This document shows positions 1 through 7,992 of a stretch of DNA of 64,000 bases, one piece after another. This DNA is from Paraburkholderia sediminicola (GTDB taxonomy: Bacteria > Pseudomonadota > Gammaproteobacteria > Burkholderiales > Burkholderiaceae). The notes under the pieces are model-generated. The model did no database searches. It was not told where the DNA came from and was given only the letters and a program-made list of their open reading frames with translations. Made by a program: the position numbers and the translations under genes. Numbering within the stretch: the first letter of the stretch is position 1; every line of letters starts with the position of its first letter. The stretch spans positions 248,001-312,000 of the forward strand of contig NZ_CADIKC010000003.1 of the NCBI RefSeq assembly GCF_902859805.1. Direction: 5' to 3'.

Positions 1-2
1 AA

Positions 3-233
3 AAGCTTGGCGTGCCTTCCTATATGGTGGACTCGCCGGACCAGATCGATCCGGTGTGGGTCGAAGGCAAGCGCCGCATCGGCGTGACGGCGGGCGCCTC
101 GGCGCCGGAAGCGCTGGCGCAAGCGGTGATCGGCCGGTTGCGTGAGCTCGGCGTGCGCAACGTGCGCGCGCTCGACGGCATCGAGGAAAACATCGCGTTT
201 CCGCTGCCGCGCGGGCTGGGTCTGCCTGCCTGA
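3..233 (+). CDS. ispH: 4-hydroxy-3-methylbut-2-enyl diphosphate reductase, C-terminal part
   Basis: This is the last 76 codons of IspH/LytB, the iron-sulfur enzyme of the last step of the MEP isoprenoid pathway, which makes IPP and DMAPP from HMBPP. The 5' part lies outside the window. The visible reading frame runs through a segment ending VTAGASAPEALAQ, typical of the C-terminal lobe that closes over the cluster, and then a charged tail. An in-frame GTG near position 12 should not be taken as the start. A strong terminator follows 25 bases after the stop, so the gene ends its transcript here. Confidence 0.9.
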   Translation, partial: KLGVPSYMVDSPDQIDPVWVEGKRRIGVTAGASAPEALAQAVIGRLRELGVRNVRALDGIEENIAFPLPRGLGLPA

Positions 234-257
234 CAATCAGCCGACGTTTCTGAAAGA

Positions 258-285
258 AAAGCGCGCCCAAGGGCGCGCTTTTTTT
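258..285 (+). terminator. Rho-independent terminator after ispH
   Basis: A GCGCGCCC/GGGCGCGC stem with a two-base loop is followed by a run of seven T. It sits just after the ispH stop codon. Confidence 0.85.
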
Positions 286-682
286 ACGCCCGGAGATTCG
301 TGAGGCCGTCCTGAATAAAGTGCCAGATCAATGTGTTGGGCCGTTTTAAGTGTTCTCCCACACAAATTCCTTTGAATTGTGATTTGGCTTTTAAGCAAAT
401 TTTCGACGATGTGGCCCCGTTTAAACGATTTCAAACGCGCTACCCCGATTTTTGACGCACTAAAATAGCGCGCGCCTCCTACTGTCAATGAAAACGTAAT
501 ACTTAACGCGAACCACGGTGCAATCAGGGATCGGGCCAGATCGCTGCAACACTTGATGCCATTGGGTGCAACGATGGTGCAACTGATGCACGAAAAATAG
601 TCGCAACCGGGTTGCGCCTTTTGTGGAATTCCTCTCTCAAAATAAGGTTGCAATGCAGGAAAACCCCACCGTTTCAACAATA
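286..682. promoter_or_regulatory. Long AT-richer upstream region with repeated GGTGCAAC-like motifs
   Basis: No gene is supported in this stretch before the binding-protein gene. Base composition is lower in GC than the surrounding coding DNA. Copies of GGTGCAAY occur at 517-524, 565-572 and 576-583 (the last two 11 bases apart), with a related GCTGCAAC at 543-550, and a perfect inverted repeat CGCAAC/GTTGCG at 602-616. The clustering suggests binding sites for a regulator of the branched-chain amino acid importer, but which regulator is unknown. Confidence 0.4.
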
Positions 683-710
683 TTGCCCGTCGCATAATTG
701 GAGTTACAAT
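683..710 (+). promoter_or_regulatory. Candidate sigma-70 promoter for the liv binding-protein gene
   Basis: TTGCCC at 683-688 and TACAAT at 705-710 are 16 bases apart. Transcription from about 717 would give a leader of roughly 60 bases to the start codon. Assigned by eye only. Confidence 0.45.
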
Positions 711-775
711 GCGCGCGTTCTCAAGGCCTCCGGGTCCCGAACAATAGATTTTGCAAGGCGCAGGAGACCTACTTA

Positions 776-1975
776 ATGCGAGTCAAGTTTGCTTACGCCG
801 TGTCCATCGTGACCGCGGTTGCGATGTTGACCGCGTGCGGCAAAAAGCAGGATGGAGAGGCGGGAGCAGGTGCATCAGCTGCCACGGCGGCGGCAGCACC
901 GGCGAGTGAAGCAACTGTCGTGAAAATCGGTCATGCGGCCCCATTGACGGGCGGCATTGCGCATCTTGGCAAGGACAATGAAAACGGCGCGCGTCTGGCG
1001 GTCGAGGAAATCAATAAACAGGGCTTGACCATCGACGGTCACAAGATCCAGTTGGAGCTCGACGCACAAGATGATGCAGCGGACCCGAAAACGGGTACGG
1101 CGGTCGCTGAAAAGTTTGTCGACGATCACGTTGTCGCCGTGGTCGGCCACCTGAATTCAGGGGTCTCGATTCCGGCGTCGAAGATCTATAGCGATGCCGG
1201 GATCGTGCAGATCTCGCCGTCGTCGACAAATCCGGGGTACACGCAGCAAGGTTTCAAGACGACTTATCGGGTGGTCGCGACCGATGCCCAGCAGGGCCCG
1301 GCGCTGGCCAACTACGCGACGAAAGTGCTCGGCGCGAAACGCATCGCGATCGTCGACGACTCGACGGTATACGGTAAGGGACTGGCCGACGAGTTCGCGA
1401 AGACGGTACAGGCGAGCGGGGCGAAGATCGTCGCGCGTGAAGCCACGAATGACAGGGCTACGGAGTTTCAGGCCGTCCTTAGAAAGATCAGGAGTGTTCA
1501 GCCGGACGTGATCATGTTCGGCGGCATGGACGCAACGGGCGGACCGTTTGCCAAACAGGCGGCGGCGCTCGGTATCAGGGCAAAAATCCTTGGCGGCGAC
1601 GGTGTGTGTACCGACAAGGTGGGTGAGCTGGCGGGAACCGCCGTGCAAAACCTGGTCTGTTCGGAGGCGGGACTTGCGCTTTCGAAAATGGACAAGGGAG
1701 CGGACTTCGAACAGAAGTACGTGGACCGCTTCCACACACCGGTGCAGATTTACGCACCGTTCACGTATGACGCTGTGTACGTGATTGTCGATGCAATGAA
1801 GCGCGCTAATTCGATCGAGGCGCCCAAGGTGCTGGCTGCGATGCCGTCCACCGATTACAACGGGGTAATCGGCCACATCGCGTTCGACGACAAGGGTGAT
1901 TTGAAAGAGGGCGCCATTACGCTTTACGACTTCAAGGACGGCAAGAAAGCGGTTCTCGACGTCGTGAAGATGTGA
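776..1975 (+). CDS. livK: Branched-chain amino acid ABC transporter, substrate-binding lipoprotein
   Basis: This 399-residue protein is a periplasmic binding protein of the LivJ/LivK (type I, Peripla_BP_6) family. It captures leucine, isoleucine, valine or related amino acids for the LivHMGF permease encoded just downstream. The chosen ATG has AGGAG nine bases upstream. It gives a signal peptide ending in the lipobox LTAC, with the acylated Cys at residue 21, so the protein should be lipid-anchored. An Ala-rich linker (about residues 29-45) precedes the two-lobed binding domain. An in-frame start 78 bases upstream would bury the signal peptide and is rejected. A terminator lies between this gene and livH. 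Confidence 0.9.
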   Translation: MRVKFAYAVSIVTAVAMLTACGKKQDGEAGAGASAATAAAAPASEATVVKIGHAAPLTGGIAHLGKDNENGARLAVEEINKQGLTIDGHKIQLELDAQDDAADPKTGTAVAEKFVDDHVVAVVGHLNSGVSIPASKIYSDAGIVQISPSSTNPGYTQQGFKTTYRVVATDAQQGPALANYATKVLGAKRIAIVDDSTVYGKGLADEFAKTVQASGAKIVAREATNDRATEFQAVLRKIRSVQPDVIMFGGMDATGGPFAKQAAALGIRAKILGGDGVCTDKVGELAGTAVQNLVCSEAGLALSKMDKGADFEQKYVDRFHTPVQIYAPFTYDAVYVIVDAMKRANSIEAPKVLAAMPSTDYNGVIGHIAFDDKGDLKEGAITLYDFKDGKKAVLDVVKM

Positions 1976-1993
1976 TGACGGGACGTACAGCCT

Positions 1994-2028
1994 GACGGCA
2001 CCGAAACCACCCAACGGTGCCGTTTTTG
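1994..2028 (+). terminator. Terminator or attenuator between livK and livH
   Basis: ACGGCACCG pairs with CGGTGCCGT and is followed by TTTT. It lies inside the liv cluster. That should make the binding protein more abundant than the membrane and ATPase subunits. Confidence 0.75.
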
Positions 2029-2205
2029 CATCCGCCATCGATTCGTCCCCGACTGCATCCCAGTCGTAAGACGAAACGGGCAGCGGATAACCCTTACCGG
2101 TCTTTTACATCAGTACCCGCAGTGCCGTTGAGATTGGCGTACCGCATCACCGCCCACCGGCTGATGAAGAACGCGAATCCAGTCGCACGGGCTAAGGAGC
2201 ATTAA

Positions 2206-3156
2206 ATGGATATCTTCATCCAGCAGGTCCTCAACGGGCTGGTGCTTGGCAGCGTTTACGCCATCATCGCACTGGGCTATACGATGGTTTACGGCATCTT
2301 GGGCATCATCAACTTCGCGCACGGCGATGTGTTGATGGTGGGCGCGATGGTTGCGCTCTCAGCCATAGGCGTGCTTCAGAACCACTTCCCCGGCCTCGGC
2401 AATGTGCCGACGCTCATCATCGCGCTGATCATCGCGGCAGTGGTTTGCTCGCTGGTCGGCTACACGATTGAGCGCGTGGCCTACCGGCCGTTGCGTAAAG
2501 CACCGCGTCTCGCCCCGCTGATTACGGCGATCGGCGTGTCGATCCTGCTGCAAACCCTCGCGATGATGATCTGGTCGCGCAACCCGCTGCCGTTCCCGCA
2601 GCTGTTGCCTACTGACCCGATCAACGTGATCAAGGCCACCGACACGACGCCTGGCGCCGTGATCTCGATGACCGAAATCGTGATCATCGTGGTGGCGTTC
2701 CTCGTGATGGGCGGTCTGCTGCTGCTGGTTCACAAGACCAAGCTCGGCCGCGCGATGCGTGCGATCGCTGAGAACCCGGGCGTTGCCAGCCTGATGGGCG
2801 TGAACCCGAACTTCGTGATCTCGGCGACCTTCATGATCGGCTCGGCGCTTGCAGCTCTGGCCGGCGTGATGATCGCGTCCGAATACGGCAACGCACACTT
2901 CTATATGGGCTTCATCCCAGGTCTGAAGGCCTTTACCGCGGCGGTGCTGGGCGGGATCGGCAATCTCGGCGGGGCAATGGTGGGCGGCGTGCTGCTCGGC
3001 CTGATCGAACAGTTGGGGGCGGGTTACATCGGCAACCTCACGGGCGGTGTATTCGGCAGTAACTACCAGGACGTGTTCGCATTCATCGTGCTGATTATCG
3101 TGCTGGTGTTCCGTCCGTCGGGCCTGTTGGGCGAACGTGTTGCTGATCGAGCATAA
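2206..3156 (+). CDS. livH: Branched-chain amino acid ABC transporter permease LivH
   Basis: A 316-residue integral membrane permease of the LivH family, one half of the transmembrane channel of the branched-chain amino acid importer. The N-terminus (QQVLNGLVLGSVYAIIALG) and the segment GIINFAHGDVLMVGA are characteristic. About eight hydrophobic segments are visible, and the cytoplasmic EENPGVASLMG-like loop near residues 187-196 is the expected coupling contact for the ATPases. An AAGGAG ribosome site lies seven bases before the ATG. livM follows 13 bases after the stop. Confidence 0.95.
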   Translation: MDIFIQQVLNGLVLGSVYAIIALGYTMVYGILGIINFAHGDVLMVGAMVALSAIGVLQNHFPGLGNVPTLIIALIIAAVVCSLVGYTIERVAYRPLRKAPRLAPLITAIGVSILLQTLAMMIWSRNPLPFPQLLPTDPINVIKATDTTPGAVISMTEIVIIVVAFLVMGGLLLLVHKTKLGRAMRAIAENPGVASLMGVNPNFVISATFMIGSALAALAGVMIASEYGNAHFYMGFIPGLKAFTAAVLGGIGNLGGAMVGGVLLGLIEQLGAGYIGNLTGGVFGSNYQDVFAFIVLIIVLVFRPSGLLGERVADRA

Positions 3157-3169
3157 GGAGTAGACAGAC

Positions 3170-4339
3170 ATGACCTCAATTCAACCGATCGAGCCGTCCA
3201 CGACGCTCATCCCTGAAAAGAACCTGACGAAGACGCTGACCGTCGGCATCATCACCGCGATCCTGGTGATCGCGGCGCCGATGATCATCGGCGCGGCTGG
3301 CGGCAACTACTGGGTTCGCGTGCTCGACTTCGCGATGCTGTACGTGATGCTCGCGCTGGGCCTCAATGTGGTGGTCGGCTTCGCCGGCCTGCTGGATTTG
3401 GGCTACATCGCGTTCTACGCAATCGGCGCCTACGTTGCTGCTCTCCTGAGCTCGCCGCATCTGACCTCGCAGTTCGAGTGGATCGCGCATCTGGCGCCGA
3501 ACGGCCTGCATGTGCCGATCTGGATCATCGTGCCGATCGCCATGGCGCTCGCCGCGACCTTCGGCGTGCTGCTCGGTGCACCGACCTTGCGTCTGCGTGG
3601 CGACTACCTCGCTATCGTGACGTTGGGTTTCGGGGAAATCGTGCGGATCTTCATGAACAACCTCGACCGTCCGGTGAACATCACCAATGGCCCGAAGGGG
3701 ATCACGGGGATCGACCCGGTGTCGGTGGGCGGCTTCAGTCTCGCGCAAACCCACTCGCTGTTCGGCTTGCAGTTCCCATCGGTGTACTCGTACTACTACC
3801 TGTTCGTGCTCTGCGCGCTGTTCGTGATCTGGACCTGTACGCGTTTGCAGCACTCGCGGATCGGCCGTGCATGGGCCGCTATTCGTGAAGACGAAATCGC
3901 CGCCAAGGCAATGGGCATCAACACCCGTAACGTGAAGCTGCTGGCATTCGCAATGGGCGCGTCGTTCGGCGGCCTGTCGGGCGCGATGTTCGGTTCGTTC
4001 CAGGGCTTCGTGTCGCCGGAATCGTTCACGTTCTGGGAATCGGTCGTGGTGCTGGCCTGCGTGGTGCTGGGTGGTATGGGCCACATCCCTGGCGTGATTC
4101 TCGGTGCGGTGCTGCTCGCCGTGTTCCCGGAATTCCTGCGCTCGACGATGGGTCCGCTGCAGAACGCGATCTTCGGTCATGAAATCGTCGATACCGAAGT
4201 GATCCGTCAGTTGCTGTACGGCCTCGCGATGGTCGTGATCATGCTGTACCGCTCGGAAGGCCTGTGGCCGTCGCCGAAGCACGAAGACAAGATTGCGAAA
4301 CTGGCGAAGCGCAGCGGCAAGAAGCCGGTGCGTGCCTAA
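3170..4339 (+). CDS. livM: Branched-chain amino acid ABC transporter permease LivM
   Basis: A 389-residue second permease subunit that pairs with LivH. It carries the LivM hallmark ALGLNVVVGFAGLLDLGY near residues 62-79, and the coupling-loop motif AIREDEIAAKAMGIN around residues 238-252. The N-terminal 30 residues are hydrophilic. The C-terminal tail is lysine-rich and cytoplasmic. GGAG lies upstream of the ATG. Translation is probably coupled with livH (13-base gap) and livG (16-base gap). Confidence 0.95.
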   Translation: MTSIQPIEPSTTLIPEKNLTKTLTVGIITAILVIAAPMIIGAAGGNYWVRVLDFAMLYVMLALGLNVVVGFAGLLDLGYIAFYAIGAYVAALLSSPHLTSQFEWIAHLAPNGLHVPIWIIVPIAMALAATFGVLLGAPTLRLRGDYLAIVTLGFGEIVRIFMNNLDRPVNITNGPKGITGIDPVSVGGFSLAQTHSLFGLQFPSVYSYYYLFVLCALFVIWTCTRLQHSRIGRAWAAIREDEIAAKAMGINTRNVKLLAFAMGASFGGLSGAMFGSFQGFVSPESFTFWESVVVLACVVLGGMGHIPGVILGAVLLAVFPEFLRSTMGPLQNAIFGHEIVDTEVIRQLLYGLAMVVIMLYRSEGLWPSPKHEDKIAKLAKRSGKKPVRA

Positions 4340-4355
4340 AGGACAGGAGAAAAAT

Positions 4356-5129
4356 ATGAGCGATAACATTCGACTGTCCGTCAAGGGCGTGAACAAGCGC
4401 TTCGGCGGCCTGCAGGCGTTGTCCGATGTCGGCCTGCTGATCAAGTCGGGCCAGATTTACGGCCTGATCGGCCCGAACGGCGCCGGCAAGACGACCTTCT
4501 TCAACGTGATCACGGGTCTGTACACGCCGGATTCGGGCGAGTTCAAGCTCGACGGCACGGAGTACACGCCGACCGCCGTCTATCAGGTGGCGAAGGCGGG
4601 GATTGCGCGTACGTTCCAGAACATCCGTCTGTTCGGCGGCATGACCGCGCTGGAAAACGTGATGGTCGGCCGTCACGTGCGTACCAAGCACGGCCTGATC
4701 GGCGCAGTGTTCCAGACGCCGGCCGAGCGCAAGGAAGAGCGCGAGATCAAGGAGCGCGCGATCGAACTGCTGGAATACGTCGGCATTGCGCAGTACGCGG
4801 ATTACACGTCGCGCAATCTGTCGTACGGTCACCAGCGCCGTCTGGAAATCGCCCGCGCATTGGCAACGGATCCGAAGCTGCTCGCACTGGATGAACCGGC
4901 TGCCGGCATGAACGCAACGGAAAAGGTCGAGCTGACCAAGCTGCTCGACAAGATCCGCAGCGACGGCAAGACGATTCTGCTGATCGAGCACGACGTGAAA
5001 CTGGTGATGGGTCTGTGCAACCAGATGACGGTGCTCGACTACGGCAAGGTGATTGCGCAAGGTCTACCTTCAGACGTGCAGAAGGATCCGAAGGTGATCG
5101 AAGCTTATCTGGGTGCGGGGGTCCACTAA
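4356..5129 (+). CDS. livG: Branched-chain amino acid ABC transporter ATP-binding protein LivG
   Basis: A 257-residue ATPase of the LivG family that drives uptake with LivF. The Walker A motif GPNGAGKTT is at about residues 39-47, the family segment GIARTFQNIRLF follows, the signature LSYGHQRRLEIARAL is near residue 160, and Walker B is ALDEPAAGMN. The ATG at 4356 follows AGGACAGGAG. A longer frame running into livM is rejected because it lacks a ribosome site and family similarity. The stop overlaps the livF start (TAATG). Confidence 0.95.
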   Translation: MSDNIRLSVKGVNKRFGGLQALSDVGLLIKSGQIYGLIGPNGAGKTTFFNVITGLYTPDSGEFKLDGTEYTPTAVYQVAKAGIARTFQNIRLFGGMTALENVMVGRHVRTKHGLIGAVFQTPAERKEEREIKERAIELLEYVGIAQYADYTSRNLSYGHQRRLEIARALATDPKLLALDEPAAGMNATEKVELTKLLDKIRSDGKTILLIEHDVKLVMGLCNQMTVLDYGKVIAQGLPSDVQKDPKVIEAYLGAGVH

Positions 5130-5845
5130 TGGCAACGGCAATGTTGAAAATCAAGGGCCTGCAGGTCAATTACGGCGGCATTCAGGCAGTCAAGGGTATC
5201 GATCTCGAAGTTGCGCAGGGCGAACTGGTCACGCTGATCGGCGCGAACGGTGCGGGCAAGACCACGACGATGAAGGCGATCACGGGTCTGAAGCCGTACT
5301 CGGCAGGCGACATCGAGTACATGGGGCAGTCGATCAAGGGCATCCCGGCGCACGAACTGCTCAAGCGCGGTCTCGCGATGGTGCCAGAAGGCCGCGGCAT
5401 TTTCTCGCGCATGTCGATCGTCGAGAACATGCAGATGGGTGCGTATCTGCGCAACGATACCGACGCCATCAAGGCAGACGTCGATCGTATGTTCGGCTTC
5501 TTCCCGCGCCTGAAGGAACGGGCGACGCAATATGCGGGCACGCTCTCGGGCGGCGAACAGCAGATGCTGGCGATGGCGCGCGCGATCATCAGCAAACCGA
5601 AGCTGTTGTTGCTCGATGAGCCGTCGATGGGTCTGTCGCCGATCATGGTCGAGAAGATCTTCGAAGTGGTGCGGGCGATCTCGGCTGAAGGCATGACGGT
5701 GCTGCTGGTCGAGCAGAACGCGCGTCTCGCGTTGCAGGCGGCGAACCGCGGCTACGTGATGGACTCGGGTCTGGTGACGATGTCCGGCGACGCGAAGCAG
5801 ATGCTGGATGATCCGAAGGTGCGGGCAGCTTATCTGGGTGAATAA
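5129..5845 (+). CDS. livF: Branched-chain amino acid ABC transporter ATP-binding protein LivF
   Basis: A 238-residue partner ATPase of LivG. Walker A is GANGAGKTT at about residues 38-46. The LivF-type segment MVPEGRGIFSRMSIVENM, the signature LSGGEQQMLAMARA and Walker B LLLLDEPSMGLSP all follow. The start codon shares its A with the livG stop, so translation is coupled. It is the last gene of the operon, and a strong hairpin terminator follows. Confidence 0.95.
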   Translation: MATAMLKIKGLQVNYGGIQAVKGIDLEVAQGELVTLIGANGAGKTTTMKAITGLKPYSAGDIEYMGQSIKGIPAHELLKRGLAMVPEGRGIFSRMSIVENMQMGAYLRNDTDAIKADVDRMFGFFPRLKERATQYAGTLSGGEQQMLAMARAIISKPKLLLLDEPSMGLSPIMVEKIFEVVRAISAEGMTVLLVEQNARLALQAANRGYVMDSGLVTMSGDAKQMLDDPKVRAAYLGE

Positions 5846-5883
5846 GCTGGGTGAATAACCCGGACTAGGTTTGCCGTAGACGC

Positions 5884-5924
5884 AAAAAAGGCCGCATGCG
5901 TTTTAATCACGCATGCGGCCTTTC
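5884..5924. terminator. Bidirectional terminator between livF and the GNAT gene
   Basis: AGGCCGCATGCGT and its exact complement flank a seven-base loop. A-rich sequence lies on the left and T-rich on the right, so it can serve both convergent genes. Confidence 0.85.
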
Positions 5925-5947
5925 TCTATTCAAGCGATTGCCTGCGT

Positions 5948-6415
5948 TTAAACCGCCGGCGCTTCCGCCAGTTCGCCCAAGCGCTTACCGAGACTGATCA
6001 CAGCATCCGCGCGATAACCGAGCGCTTCATAGAACGCGCGCACATCGTCCTTCGCGGACAGCACCTGCAAATTCAGCTTCGGGCAGCCACGTTCGGTCAG
6101 CGCGTTTTCGACATGTGCGACGAGGCGCGTGCCGATGCCGTGACGTCGCAACGATTCATCCACCGCGAGCGAATACAGCCAGCCTCGGTGCCCGTCGTAA
6201 CCCCCCATCACCGTGCCGACGATACGCTCGCCGAACACCGCGACAAAGAACAGTTCCGGTTGCGTCGCCAGCTTGTTGGCGATCGACAGATGCGGATTGC
6301 GCTGCGGCCTCGTCACGTCCCGATACTCGGGGAACGCTTCCTGCCACAGCGCGACCACGGCGTCGGTGTCGCTCGCTTCGAAGCGGCGGATCGATAGCGT
6401 TGCGGTCGTCGTCAT
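5948..6415 (-). CDS. GNAT family N-acetyltransferase (YpeA-like)
   Basis: A 155-residue single-domain GNAT acetyltransferase that would use acetyl-CoA to acetylate an unidentified amine. The acetyl-CoA-binding region LAVDESLRRHGIGTRLVAHVENAL (about residues 87-110) fits the Q/RxxGxG/A rule of the family, and the C-terminal FYEALGYRADAVISLGKRL is typical of YpeA-type members. It lies 18 bases downstream of argD on the same strand and may be cotranscribed with it. The substrate cannot be read from sequence. Confidence 0.85.
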   Translation of the reverse strand: MTTTATLSIRRFEASDTDAVVALWQEAFPEYRDVTRPQRNPHLSIANKLATQPELFFVAVFGERIVGTVMGGYDGHRGWLYSLAVDESLRRHGIGTRLVAHVENALTERGCPKLNLQVLSAKDDVRAFYEALGYRADAVISLGKRLGELAEAPAV

Positions 6416-6433
6416 ACGCGCTTTCCTGGGTGA

Positions 6434-7618
6434 TTACAGCGTGTCGAGAACTGAACGCAGCATCGCCATCATCTGGTCGATTTCTTCATTCGTGACGTTC
6501 AGTGCCGGCATGAAACGCAGCAGGTTCGGACGCGCCGCGTTCAGCAGCACGCCGTCGGGTTGCATCACGCGAGCCTTCTCGACGATCTGGTTGCCGATGT
6601 CTTTGCCGAGCAGCAGCGCGCGCAGCAGGCCTTCACCGCGTTCGCCTTCGAAACCACGTTCTTCCGACAGTTCGAGCAGTTTGGCGCGCAGATACTCGCC
6701 GCGTGCGCGCACGCCTTCGAGGAAGCCCGGCGCGGTCAGTTGCGAGATCACCGAGTAGCCGACCGCGGTCATCAGCGGATTGCCGTTGTACGTACCGCCC
6801 TGATCGCCCGCTTCGAACACGGCGATTTCGGCTTTGGCGAGCAGCGCTGCGAGCGGCACGCCGCCGCCGATGCCCTTGCCGAGCGTCATGATGTCCGGCT
6901 CGATACCCGACAGTTCGTACGCGAACAAGGTGCCGGCGCGGCCGCAACCGCTTTGCACTTCGTCCACGATCAGCAGCAGGTTGTGCTTCTTCGTCAGTTC
7001 GCGCAGTTGCTGCATGAACTCGCGCGTGGCGGGAATCACGCCGCCTTCGCCCTGAATCGGCTCCAGCATCACCGCGACGGTCTTCGCATTGATCAGCTTT
7101 TCGACCGACGCGATGTCGTTCAGATCCGCCTTCGGGAAGCCCGGCACCTGCGGTGCGTAGATGGTGTCCCAGCCCGGTTTGCCGCTTGCCGACATGGTGG
7201 CGAGCGTACGGCCGTGGAAGCTGTGATCGAACGTGATGATTTCGAACGCGCCGTCCTTGAACTTCTTGCCCCACTTGCGCGCGAGCTTGATTGCGCCTTC
7301 GTTGGCTTCAGCGCCGCTGTTCGCGAAGAACACCTTGTCGAAACAGCTGTGCTCGGTGAGCAATCCGGCGAGCTTCGCCATCGGCTCGTTGTAGAACGCC
7401 GGCGACGGATTGAGCAGCAGCTTCGATTGCGTGTTCAGCGCTTCGATCATGCCGTCGTTGCAATGGCCGAGGCTGTTGACCGCCCAGCCCTGGATGAAGT
7501 CCAGATATCGCTTGCCGTTGTTGTCGTAGAGCCACGAGCCCTTGCCGTGCGTGAAAACGATTTCGGGCCGGTTCGTGATGTACATCAGCGACTCGATCGG
7601 GTACTCATTGAAATTCAT
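6434..7618 (-). CDS. argD: Acetylornithine transaminase (class III aminotransferase)
   Basis: A 394-residue class III PLP aminotransferase, most similar in length and motifs to ArgD, which converts N-acetylglutamate semialdehyde to N-acetylornithine in arginine synthesis. Visible motifs are [18 protein letters not shown] (cofactor phosphate region), the [15 protein letters not shown] segment, [12 protein letters not shown] (PLP aspartate) and the Schiff-base lysine in LGKGIGGG, about residue 248. ArgD enzymes often also act on succinyl-diaminopimelate. Ornithine- or succinylornithine-specific relatives cannot be fully excluded. The following GNAT gene is 18 bases away. Confidence 0.85.
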   Translation of the reverse strand: MNFNEYPIESLMYITNRPEIVFTHGKGSWLYDNNGKRYLDFIQGWAVNSLGHCNDGMIEALNTQSKLLLNPSPAFYNEPMAKLAGLLTEHSCFDKVFFANSGAEANEGAIKLARKWGKKFKDGAFEIITFDHSFHGRTLATMSASGKPGWDTIYAPQVPGFPKADLNDIASVEKLINAKTVAVMLEPIQGEGGVIPATREFMQQLRELTKKHNLLLIVDEVQSGCGRAGTLFAYELSGIEPDIMTLGKGIGGGVPLAALLAKAEIAVFEAGDQGGTYNGNPLMTAVGYSVISQLTAPGFLEGVRARGEYLRAKLLELSEERGFEGERGEGLLRALLLGKDIGNQIVEKARVMQPDGVLLNAARPNLLRFMPALNVTNEEIDQMMAMLRSVLDTL

Positions 7619-7706
7619 GACGGCAAGCTCCAGACAGCGGGGTGAAGGGTGAGTGAGCGGTTGGCCTCAAATGAAGCAGCGGCCGGTGAAAACAAAAAAA
7701 GCAAAC

Positions 7707-7733
7707 AAAAAAGCCACGGCATGCCGTGGCTTT
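7707..7733 (-). terminator. Terminator downstream of the reductase gene
   Basis: The perfect hairpin AGCCACGGCA/TGCCGTGGCT is followed on the minus strand by a T-rich tract. It lies between the end of the 7993-9024 gene and argD. Confidence 0.75.
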
Positions 7734-7992
7734 CATGATTCGAACTGCTTGCGCCGTTGTGCGGCGCGAATCCGTGACGAAGCCAGCGGCGCCCCTAAGG
7801 GAGCGGCGAGCGGCGACGTCGGAGTTCGGACTGGATGCGGTTCATGCGCGAAAGAATACGACAAGAAAAGCGCTGGTGTAAACCATGAATTTGCACAAAT
7901 CCGCGTCAACCCGGATTTGTGCAAGTCTGCCAGCGTGTCTGTTTCGTTTTGATGAACGGGTTGAGCGGATGACGATCAGCCCGTTCATTGCC
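7734..7992. other. Intergenic region with a long perfect inverted repeat
   Basis: No convincing gene is seen. The only clear structure is TTGCACAAATCCG at 7891-7903 with its exact complement at 7912-7924, separated by eight bases and without a following T tract. The rest is GC-rich, without recognisable motifs. Confidence 0.6.

Noticed and set aside
237..695. Minus-strand open frame of 152 codons in the livK upstream region
   Set aside because: It covers the promoter region and the ispH terminator, has no ribosome site, and its product has no recognisable pattern.
1157..2038. Minus-strand open frame of 293 codons opposite livK
   Set aside because: It lies opposite a clear lipoprotein gene. 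Its composition (rich in Arg and His) is that of the reverse complement of GC-rich coding DNA.
3176..4444. Minus-strand open frame of 422 codons opposite livM and the livG start
   Set aside because: Opposite strand of well-supported liv genes; product dominated by His, Arg and Gln as in antisense readings of high-GC genes.
7733..7924. Small minus-strand protein gene starting inside the 7891-7924 inverted repeat
   Set aside because: No ribosome site, and the sequence has no conserved look. The inverted repeat would hide its start.
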